Below, piece by piece: positions 9,110 to 17,746 of a stretch of 64,000 nucleotides of DNA. The first letter of the stretch is position 1. Every line of letters starts with the position of its first letter. Origin of the DNA: Carpediemonas membranifera (lineage: Eukaryota > Fornicata); contig JAHDYR010000040.1 of the NCBI GenBank assembly GCA_019828565.1, forward strand, positions 1-64,000. Direction: 5' to 3'. The position numbers were made by a program, and so were the translations under genes. The notes under the pieces were generated by a model that searched no databases, was not told the origin of the DNA, and saw only the letters and a program-made list of their open reading frames with translations.

Positions 9110-11890
9110 ATGCTCCGCCACATAGAGGTCCAGGTCTCGACGAGAAGGGCAAAGCTTAGACCTATGACGATCGAGGTCGAAGGAGAAGAGCCAGTACTAT
9201 CGTATCCTTACAGGAAGAGCAAGCCCCAAGAAGAGGAGATTGAACGCCAGGTCGCAGAGCTAGCGAGGATGGGTATAATAGAGAAGTCACGTAGCAAGCA
9301 CAACAGTCCACTGGTGCTGGCGAGCAAGAGAGGTGGAACCTGGAGGATGTGCGTAGATTTTCGGAAAGTGAACCTCCGTACGGCGCTCCAAAATGTCCGT
9401 TGCCGAAGATCGACTCACTGATAGAGTATGTTGAAGGTTGCAAACACTTCGCGTCTCTTGATATGAAGCATGCCTTCCACCAAGTACCACTAGCGAACCA
9501 ACAGACCAAGGAGCTGACTGCCTTTACGACCGCTTCCGGCAAGTACCACTACAATTTCATGCCGTTCGGCCTGAAGAACGCGGCTAGCCACATGCAGAGC
9601 GCGTTAGAGGAGGTTTTAGCCGGACTAGTCTACGTTTCGTGCCTAGTGTATCTCGACGACATTCTTGTCTTTGGCAAAACCGAGGCAGAGTACCGCGAGA
9701 ATCTCTTGAAGGTCCTAGCGCGTCTAGATGAGGCGGGAATAGTTCTCAATCCAGCAAAGTGCAAGTTCGACCTCACACAAGTGAGGTACCTGGGCTGGTT
9801 GGTGGATGGAGAGGGACGCAGGATAGATCCAGACCGCCTTGAACCAATCAGAGCCATTCAGACGCCCCATAACCTGAAATCCGTCCGGTCACTACTAGGG
9901 ATCCTCAATTGGTTCCGATCATTTGTTCCACAGTACGCTGACGAGACAGATCCGATTCTGAGTGTCATACGGTCGAAGACATTCTTCTGGAACGATGAGC
10001 AACAGGCAAGTCTCGAGCGAGTTAAGGACATTCTCCTCAAGAACGAAAACCAGTATCACTTCAGCTATGATCTGGAGACTGAACTCTTTACAGACGCCAG
10101 TGACCTCGGTGCTGGGGGAGTGCTCTACCAAAACCACGAGGGTCGACTGTGTCCAGTGGCCTATTTCGCTCACACATTTACCGCCGCAGAGAGAAGATGG
10201 TCAACCTACGAGAAAGAGGCGTTCGGCATCCTCTTTTGCGTGAGAAAGATGCAACGCTGTTTAATGAGTGTTCGCTTTACGATCCATACCGATCATCGAA
10301 ACCTAGTATTTCTCTGGAGCTCAAGCAATGATAAGGTTGCCAGGTGGAGGCTCGAGCTCGGACAGTTCGACTTCGACATCGTCCACGTTGCGGGCGAACA
10401 AAACGGTGTAGCCGACGCGATGTCACGCAATACCGTCCGCCTGGATCACTTAGAAGCGGACGAACGCCGTCAAATGATTGCGGAGGTGCACGGGGGAGCC
10501 CAAGGACACCTAAGGGCGCGAGAGGTTGTTAGGAGGCTTCGACTGGCGGACAAGTCTTGGAAAATCATGTGGAGCGACGTGAGAGCATTCATCAAGCAGT
10601 GCCCCATATGCCAACGCCTAGTCCCGCCCGCTACAAGAGCCACGTCGATGCTGAAAACGCTGAAGTTGACCCCGTTCGAGTGTGTTCAAATGGACACCAT
10701 AGGTCCTCTCACTGAATCTGGCGGTTGTAAGTACATAGTGGCTTGGATTGACGTCCTGAGCCGATTCACGAAGCTCTACGCGGTCGAGTCTACTGCGGCA
10801 ACAACAGCGGCGACGACGATAATTGACCTGGCCTCCAACTTCGGTCTACCCAGAATCCTGCAGACTGATAATGGTTCGCAGTTTAGAAATAATCTGGTGG
10901 CCGACCTGACTAGCAAACTCACTCTCAACCATCGATTCAGCACGCCGTATCACCCACAGTCCAACGGGGTAATCGAACGGAGAAACACTGAAATCATGAA
11001 GCATCTTCGAGCAGTTTTACTGGAGACGAGCTGTGAATGGCACGAAGCGTTACCGATTGTTCAGAACATTATCAATGGAGTCCCGAACGAAGACCTACAG
11101 ATGACACCGTTTGAGATCTTGTTTGGACACACAGACAGCAGGAGACCATCAGACGAGCAGTTAGAAGAAGCACTACAGCTCAGCAAGGAGACGAGGAACT
11201 TAGTAGCAGAGTTCAAGAAGGTGGTGACATTCTGCCAGGAGCGGGCTCGGCAGATCACCCAGCAAGTCATCAACGAGTCGCACGGAGAGGAGGAGAGCGA
11301 GTATCAGTACCCTATACAGTCTTGGGTTCTCGTACGATACGCTGGGAAGCCCCCGAAGCTCGGTCCTCAGATGCGTGGGCCGATGAAGCTGCTCGACCTG
11401 GCCGAGAAACGGGCGAGACTGGAAGACGTCGTCACAGGAAGCATCGTGACGGTACACATCGATAGACTGGCCCCCTTCCACACAACGCTGAGCAACCAGG
11501 AGGTCATCAACATGCTCGCTAGGGAGGTAGAACCCTACCACCAAGGTCATCATCGTCAGACACGCCAACCGCCTCACCAAGCTGTAACACCCCCCAGGCT
11601 CCATTGATGAGGCTCGTAAGATGTTCGAGTCCGATAACACCTGGAAGACAGTCGACCATGTGGTTGACTGGCGCTCAGACCCTGCGACCCACGAGCCCAT
11701 CTGCATGCTTCGCTGGCTCGGGTTTGAGCAGGACGAAGACTCCGAATTGCCCCTGAGCAAGGTCCGCACTCTCGATGCTCTCCTCAAGTATCGCGACCTC
11801 CACCCGCAGTTTGACAAGGCCTGCAAGCGCTACGAGAACGCTCATCCGGCCATGGACTCACGTCCGCGCACTCGCACTCCTCGTCGTTAA
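9110..11890 (+). mobile_element. Degenerate Ty3/gypsy chromovirus pol (three frame segments)
   Basis: Segment 1 (9110-9400) holds the RT entry region (YRKSKPQEEEIERQVAELARMGIIEKS, WRMCVDFRKVN). Segment 2 (about 9385-11607), in another frame, holds RT with YLDD, RNase H (LFTDASDLGAGG, IHTDHRNL), and integrase: the zinc region FIKQCPICQ, catalytic D (QMDTIGP), D (LQTDNGSQF) and E (SNGVIERRN). Segment 3 (11588-11890) is a chromodomain (WKTVDHVVDWRSDP...CMLRWLGFEQDED). The change between segments 2 and 3 falls at a run of six C (11590-11595), so it could be a sequencing artefact. No gag or LTRs could be delimited. Confidence 0.85.
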
Positions 11891-12145
11891 CGCCGGTTCG
11901 GCCTCTGGAGGGGAATGTAGAGATCATTAAAGTGCACCCCGATCATTCGGTAGTTGTTTAAGACCACAGAATGAAATACCTTAAACTGCACCGATTTTTC
12001 AAGTGGACCAAGACCCGGCTGCCACCAAGCAGTGCCGAAAGGATGACAACCTGTGCCTCTACTGCGGTGAGCCGGGTCACCGCGTCGTCATGCGCCCCGA
12101 CAAGAAACCGAAGCCCACACGTCATCGGGCTCACAACCTGCGAGC
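11891..12145 (+). pseudogene. gag zinc-knuckle relic, left half (interrupted by the intact gypsy element)
   Basis: The frame from 12003 reads CLYCGEPGHRVVMRPDKK, a CCHC-type knuckle start, and continues to the insertion point. If the 12146-17455 element and one copy of its GAGC duplication are removed, the frame continues 10 codons and stops (…AHNLRAQNAGRCHSLR). Upstream, the tails TTAAAGTGCACC (near 11927) and TTAAACTGCACC (near 11983) resemble the promoter motif of host genes, though here on the plus strand. Confidence 0.55.
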
Positions 12146-12269
12146 TGTCAGGGTCCTACCCATTGTTTACATAGTTGATATATTTATTATTGCCATATTT
12201 ACCACAGCAGGGTCAAACCCTCTCTTCTTTGCTTTTACTAAAAGTTCTTCTAAGTCTTGACAGACCACA
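12146..12269 (+). repeat. 5' LTR (124 bp)
   Basis: By eye identical to 17332-17455. Followed at 12269-12280 by the 12-bp palindrome AATACTAGTATT where a tRNA-type TGG primer site would be expected. Confidence 0.95.
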
Positions 12270-12291
12270 ATACTAGTATTCCCCTTTCATC

Positions 12292-15200
12292 ATGACATTT
12301 AAGAACAAAGAAAAAGCGGTTCCCCCGCTATTCCGCGACCCTTCAATGAAGGCGTTGCTTGATTTTTACCTTCACCTCCAAACGTACCGTTCCCTCGGCG
12401 GTAAGGCCGATATCTCCGAACTCGTCGATCCATCTATCGCTGACTATGTCTCGCAATGCATCGACGAGGCCGGTAACTCCGAAGACGATGATTACGTACC
12501 GTTACTGATGGCAACTACCGAGCGCCGCCGTCAAAAGCGCAACTTCAGCGATCTACGAATCCTCAAGCGCCTAGGCAGCGTACTGCGTCCCAGCAGATCC
12601 ACCGCTCAGCTCGATCTTTTCCGTCTACGCGCCAAGACCTTCGACCCCGTCGAGGTCAATAACGTCAATCGGAAGTTCAAGGCGCTCCAGCTGTTAGTCA
12701 ATCCAGATGTACCTGAGGATGTGCTCAAAGAGACGTACTGCAGATGCTTCCGCGTGCAAGGATCCAACACGATCATGTACAAGGTCAAGGAGCTCGCAGA
12801 AGGCCTCGACATCCCCTCGATCATGCCGAAAGTCATGGCAATGTCACGCGACCTACAGGAGTCGCAAGAGATGGTGAACTCCTTCTCCCCCGCTGCTGCC
12901 CGTCCCAGAGCTCCACATGTTCACGAGCGCGAGCCACGCAGTGACCACCAAGATCCCTCGGAGCGCCACGACCGCCAAGGTTCGAAGCCCATAGTGAAGC
13001 CCAACCGTCAGAACAAGCCCAAGAAGCAGTACGTGTGCTACAACTGCGGTAAGCCCGGGCATCCGTCTTTCAAGTGCGCTGAGCCGAAGGCATTCTGCCC
13101 TAAGTGCCACAAGTCAGGACACCTGGCCGATTACTGCCCTACCAAGAAGGGAGTAAATCAGCGTCGGTGTGTTCATTCTGTTTCGGATTCAAAATTCGTC
13201 GCGGCCCTGAATGCCCCGAAGGAGATTTCCCCGGGTGACCTCCCTGTAGTGAACGCTCGTCTCGGCAAGCGCAAAGCCAATTCTTTACTCGACTCTGGTG
13301 CCAACTGTTCCACCATAAGCCCCAGACTAGTCGACGAGAAACGCTGCAAATGGATCTCGAGAGAACCCACGCAAATCCACACCGTCGGAGATACCCGTCA
13401 AGCAGAAGGCGAGGTAGAAGTAACCCTCAAGCTGGATCCATCTCCGTTCACTCCTCATGGTTGTACACTCACTCTCCGCGCCTACGTGATAGACACTGCG
13501 TTCGACATCATCATCGGATTTCCTCAGATGGTAAGTCTCGGACTCTTGCCAAGCGCCATTCCCAGCTCCTCCGACCCGACTGAGGACTCTAGTGAGACCC
13601 CACCGGCCACGAAATACATCGCACAAGCCATGTCCGAGCTGTCCCAAGAGGCACGCGACCGACAGTCGTCTATACTTCGACGATACGCCTCCAACTTCAA
13701 AGAGCGTGATGCGCCTAGCCTACTAGACCCCTACGACCTGGTGATCAAGGGAAACAAGGTCGTGAACGTCCGTCCATACTTCGTGCCTCCTCCTAAGGTC
13801 CCCATCGTTAAGGAGCACGTTGACACCTTGCTTGCAAAAGGCTTCATAGAGGCCTGTCAGTCTGATTATTCTAGCCCGACGATCGTTGTCCCCAAGAAGG
13901 GTGAGAAGACGCGGTTCGTGGTCGATTTCCGGGAAATTAACTCCTTGACCGAGCCGTTTGACTATCCGATTCCTCGCATTGACGAGATCTTGGCACAATT
14001 GAGTCGCAAGAGGATCTTCGCCACTCTTGACCTTGCCGCAGGTTACCACCAAATCGCGCTAACCGAGCGTTGTCGCCACCTAACGGCCTTCCGAACTGTC
14101 TTCGGACAGTATCAGTACACTCGCATGCCGTTTGGCCTGCGGAACGCTGGGGCTTATTTCCAGCGCGCGATGGAGACTGCGTTCGAGGGTCTGGTCGGAT
14201 CTTCCTGCATTATCTATATTGATGACATTATTGTAATGGGAGACTCTGAGGCAGAGTATCTGGATAACCTAGAGCGAGTGATGGCCCGAGTCGAAAAGAT
14301 GAGACTCCACCTGGGTCGGGATAAGTGCCAGTTCGGCTGTGCCGAAGTTGAATTCTTGGGGTGGATCATCCACAATGGTACGGTTCGCATTTCACCTCAG
14401 CGTGTTGAAGATATAGCACAGTTGAAAGTCCCGAAGTCCACAAGAGGGTTCCAGGCCCTTCATGGGTTCCTGAACTACTTCCGCGATCATATCCCTTTCT
14501 TCGCCGAGCGAGTCAAGCCTATAACGGATGCAATGTCCGGTAAGACGAGTTCTACAAGCGCTGACGTCTCCAAAGCACTAGAAGACGCGAAAGCCGCCCT
14601 CTGCTCCGCGGATGCACTCGCGATCTTCGACGCCACGCGTCCACACGTTGTTATGACTGACGCTTCCGCCGTGGGATACGGAGCGGTTCTCCTCCAAGAC
14701 GGCAAGCCCGTCTGCTATCTATCGAAGGCATTTAATGATGTACAGTCGCGGTGGAGTGTTGGTGAAAAAGAGGCGTACGCCATTGTGTCCGCGCTCCAGG
14801 CCTGGCGCAAGTTCTTGTGCTGGGAGCGCTTCGAGATCAAGACCGACCACCGTAACTTGCTCTATATGTATAAGTCGGTCAACGCTAAGGTCAGGCGCTG
14901 GGCCGATTCTATCGCCGATCTCGATTTCACTATCTCCCACGTTCCCGGCCTCGATAACGGTGCCGCTGACGGTTTGTCTAGGGTGTTTGCCATGGCCAAG
15001 AAGACAGCAACGACCGAACAGATTCACCAAGCTCACTTGTTCGCTGACGTCCACCTGTCGAGACGTCTTACGATCGAGCGCCTCCGTGGCCAAGGACTGT
15101 CAGTCTCACGCGATGCAGTTGATAGGGTCGTATCCGACTGTCCGATCTGCCAAGTCCTCGATCGGCCGCCGGTCGACCAACCCGACGGTCTCCACACAGC

Positions 15201-16290
15201 TGTTGACACCCCACTACAACGCGTGGCAATCGACACGATGGGTCCTTTGCCGTCCTGTGACGGGTACTCGTATATTACCGTCATGGTAGATATGTGCTCT
15301 CGCTGGACTGAATTAGTCCCTGCCAAGAGCAACTCCGGAAAAGAAGCAGCCGAGGCCTTTATCAATACCTGGGTCCTAAGATATGGAGCGCCGCAAGTAC
15401 TCCAGTCAGACGGCGGATCTGAGTTTCACAATGGCCTATTCCGACGACTATCGCAAGAGGTGGGGTTCCAGCAGCATATCACCACCGCGTACCATCCTCA
15501 GGCCAATGGGATGGTGGAAAGAGCGAACCAACAAGTCGAGAGGATCCTTAAGGCCCGTAAGTTCCAGTTAAGAAACCCCAACTGGCTCACACACCTGCCA
15601 GTCGCAAGATTCATTGCCAATTCGACGCCGAGAATCCCTACGAGGCTGTCCCCGGCCGAGATCATGCTGGGAGCCAACATCACTATCCCATCGACGCTTT
15701 ATACCACGGACGCTTCCTCCGCAGGCATCACCCAGTCCCACCGTAAGGCCGCCGAGGCTGCGGTACAGCTGGCTAAGGCCAGGATCTCAACTATGCGTGA
15801 AGAGGCGCTCGCCAGAGCGTCCTCTACCCGCTCAGAGATCCTCAGTCGCTACGTGCTCGTCAAGTACGCCAAAAGACCCCCAGATAAGCTGTCGCCGGGG
15901 TGGCGTGGCCCAATGCGAAGAGTCGAGTCAGTCAAGCGCGACGGTGTCACCGTGGGCTACATTGTACAGGACCTGTCGCAGCCGAGAGACGGCCCGACGA
16001 TCAAGGTCGACGCTGCCAGAGTCCGACGGTTCAACCCTGGCACCTTGTCCGACACTCAGATCAAGGAGCTTGCCGCAGCCGCTACCGAGGAGTGGTACGT
16101 CGATCGGATCAGCCGCTCAGAGGGTCCCGACGGTAGCAAGAGATGTCCGATGTCCAGACGCCGCTATCTGGTGCACTGGACAGGCTTCGAGGACTCTGAA
16201 GCCACCCTGCAGGATTACAGCTTCGTCAAAGACTTGGCCGCGCTCACTGAGTACCTAGAGTCAGAGCAAGCCAAGATCGACGGTCTGTAA
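12292..16290 (+). CDS. Gag-Pol polyprotein of chromovirus
   Basis: A single 1332-residue frame starts at the ATG 22 nt after the 5' LTR. In order: a helical gag region (about 1-240); two zinc knuckles (CYNCGKPGHPSFKC and CPKCHKSGHLADYC, about 250-285); protease (LLDSGANCSTISPRL, near 330); RT (FVVDFREINSL; YIDDIIVMGD, near 645); RNase H (VMTDASAVGYGAV; IKTDHRNLLYM); and integrase with CPIC, AIDTMGP, LQSDGGSEF and ANGMVERANQQ. A C-terminal chromodomain ends it (EEWYVDRISRSEGP...YLVHWTGFEDSE). All catalytic residues are present, so it is probably active. Gag and Pol share one frame with no shift or stop, as in some yeast and plant chromoviruses. Confidence 0.95.
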   Translation: MTFKNKEKAVPPLFRDPSMKALLDFYLHLQTYRSLGGKADISELVDPSIADYVSQCIDEAGNSEDDDYVPLLMATTERRRQKRNFSDLRILKRLGSVLRPSRSTAQLDLFRLRAKTFDPVEVNNVNRKFKALQLLVNPDVPEDVLKETYCRCFRVQGSNTIMYKVKELAEGLDIPSIMPKVMAMSRDLQESQEMVNSFSPAAARPRAPHVHEREPRSDHQDPSERHDRQGSKPIVKPNRQNKPKKQYVCYNCGKPGHPSFKCAEPKAFCPKCHKSGHLADYCPTKKGVNQRRCVHSVSDSKFVAALNAPKEISPGDLPVVNARLGKRKANSLLDSGANCSTISPRLVDEKRCKWISREPTQIHTVGDTRQAEGEVEVTLKLDPSPFTPHGCTLTLRAYVIDTAFDIIIGFPQMVSLGLLPSAIPSSSDPTEDSSETPPATKYIAQAMSELSQEARDRQSSILRRYASNFKERDAPSLLDPYDLVIKGNKVVNVRPYFVPPPKVPIVKEHVDTLLAKGFIEACQSDYSSPTIVVPKKGEKTRFVVDFREINSLTEPFDYPIPRIDEILAQLSRKRIFATLDLAAGYHQIALTERCRHLTAFRTVFGQYQYTRMPFGLRNAGAYFQRAMETAFEGLVGSSCIIYIDDIIVMGDSEAEYLDNLERVMARVEKMRLHLGRDKCQFGCAEVEFLGWIIHNGTVRISPQRVEDIAQLKVPKSTRGFQALHGFLNYFRDHIPFFAERVKPITDAMSGKTSSTSADVSKALEDAKAALCSADALAIFDATRPHVVMTDASAVGYGAVLLQDGKPVCYLSKAFNDVQSRWSVGEKEAYAIVSALQAWRKFLCWERFEIKTDHRNLLYMYKSVNAKVRRWADSIADLDFTISHVPGLDNGAADGLSRVFAMAKKTATTEQIHQAHLFADVHLSRRLTIERLRGQGLSVSRDAVDRVVSDCPICQVLDRPPVDQPDGLHTAVDTPLQRVAIDTMGPLPSCDGYSYITVMVDMCSRWTELVPAKSNSGKEAAEAFINTWVLRYGAPQVLQSDGGSEFHNGLFRRLSQEVGFQQHITTAYHPQANGMVERANQQVERILKARKFQLRNPNWLTHLPVARFIANSTPRIPTRLSPAEIMLGANITIPSTLYTTDASSAGITQSHRKAAEAAVQLAKARISTMREEALARASSTRSEILSRYVLVKYAKRPPDKLSPGWRGPMRRVESVKRDGVTVGYIVQDLSQPRDGPTIKVDAARVRRFNPGTLSDTQIKELAAAATEEWYVDRISRSEGPDGSKRCPMSRRRYLVHWTGFEDSEATLQDYSFVKDLAALTEYLESEQAKIDGL

Positions 16291-17331
16291 ATCATGCTCT
16301 GCTTGATTTGCGCATTTTCGTTAGCCACAACCTCTAGAAAACAGCATATGATGTTGTTAATTGATGCTTTGCATACTGAATGGCGAGAGGAGCGCATACT
16401 GGAGACCAACGTCATCGCTTCCAGCGAGATAGTACACTGTCTTCCGTCGTAAGACAACAAGCAGTCTTCTTAATGTTAACGCACAAGGTTCTACAGCCTT
16501 TTACACCGTGAAGAGAACTATACGCATCGTTTGTCGACGTCAAATGGATTGACGGCGACCCAAAAATGCGTCGACGGTGTGGCGGAGTAAGCAACCACGA
16601 TGACCAGAATTGAACCTCCATCGCGAGGTCACTGGCCGAGATGACACCCTTTGGCGCACGTAGCTGGCGTCTATTAGGACCGAAAAGACGACCGGTGCGT
16701 GCACACCCATGTTTCGGGCAAGTCAGTACTACTGAAGGAATCGTTACCGTGTAACGCCTCAATCCATCACATTTGATGTCCTAATGGCGCGATTGATGTT
16801 GTTATTTGCATTAAGAGCTTACTCGTGGCGATCGTGTAGTTCTAGGGAGCTCCGAAAGAAGAAAGCACGAGAACTCGCCAACAAAGCCCTACTGAGGCTA
16901 TTGGAGGTCTTTTTGGACTCTATGTAAGAATAGGCGCAATCAGCGCGAGGACTTGTCCATTCCTGAGATCCGAACTCGTTATGTGCCCAAAAGTGCACAT
17001 TGAAATGTTTGCGTTCTTTACGGCCGAGGTATGGCCGTGGAGGGCAGGGAGACCTGCAGTCCCCATTCCCATAACATAGCATGCTCACACAGCGGTACCG
17101 CGACAATTTCGAATATTTTCGAATCTTCAGATTCGTTTTGATATCCTTACCGATTATGGCCTTCTGGGTCCTGCCAAGTCCTAGGAGTGGTCCAGCCGTT
17201 GGGGTGGCACCCAACAGGGCTGTATCCAATCGACCAACATCGGGAAATCCTCACCACTCGCCTGTGGCGCAGTGGCCGTGAAGGTGACACCTTGAGGTCA
17301 TGTCAGCCTATAGGCTGGCATGGAGGGGCAG
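16291..17331. other. Long non-coding 3' internal region of the gypsy element
   Basis: About 1.04 kb between the stop of gag-pol and the 3' LTR. A 136-codon antisense open frame (16819-17229) lacks recognisable motifs and looks fortuitous. A hidden accessory gene or captured host sequence cannot be excluded. Confidence 0.6.
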
Positions 17332-17455
17332 TGTCAGGGTCCTACCCATTGTTTACATAGTTGATATATTTATTATTGCCATATTTACCACAGCAGGGTC
17401 AAACCCTCTCTTCTTTGCTTTTACTAAAAGTTCTTCTAAGTCTTGACAGACCACA
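17332..17455 (+). repeat. 3' LTR (124 bp)
   Basis: Identical to the 5' LTR; followed by GAGC, matching the bases before the 5' LTR. Confidence 0.95.
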
Positions 17456-17746
17456 GAGCCCAAAACGCCGGCAGGTGTCACTCGTTGCGCTAGAAGAACA
17501 GAGCACTGAGTCGAGAGCGATGCTCGCACACCTGAGTCAAGACATGCAAGCCGCAGGCTAGGAAGAAAGCGCCCTCAAGCTAGAGAGTACAAGAAGGCTC
17601 CAGCACATTTTTTGAATGCCAAAGGACCAGACGTCTGGATCGAGTCAGAGAACCCAGAGATGAGATTCTGAGGCGTGCCACTAAGTATTTACTCGGATTT
17701 ACGGTAGAATCGATAGTCAACGGGTGAGGTGAGGGCCGACCGGAAT
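17456..17746. other. Right half of the interrupted gag relic and spacer
   Basis: The first ~35 bases continue the 12003 gag frame to a stop. A second short frame (LVALEEQSTESRAMLAHLSQDMQAAG) ends at 17561. No further gene is seen before the RPAP1-like stop. Confidence 0.4.

Larger units (their letters stand above)
12146..17455 (+). mobile_element. Intact Ty3/gypsy chromovirus with identical LTRs
   Basis: The element is 5,310 bp, bounded by two identical 124-bp LTRs that start TGTCAGGG and end GACCACA. It is flanked by a 4-bp target duplication GAGC (12142-12145 and 17456-17459). One long ORF (12292-16290) carries gag-pol. A purine-rich tract (GGAGGGGCAG) sits immediately before the 3' LTR. 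Identical LTRs and an undamaged ORF point to recent insertion. Two oddities are a ~1 kb non-coding stretch (16291-17331) between ORF and 3' LTR, and no obvious tRNA primer-binding site after the 5' LTR. Confidence 0.95.

Noticed and set aside
16819-17229. 136-codon minus-strand ORF inside the gypsy 3' region
   Set aside because: No motifs, starts with non-conserved sequence; kept only as a note on the unexplained region.
17262-17330. Possible tRNA near CTGTGGCGCAGTGG
   Set aside because: An A-box-like string is present but no pairing acceptor stem or T-arm.
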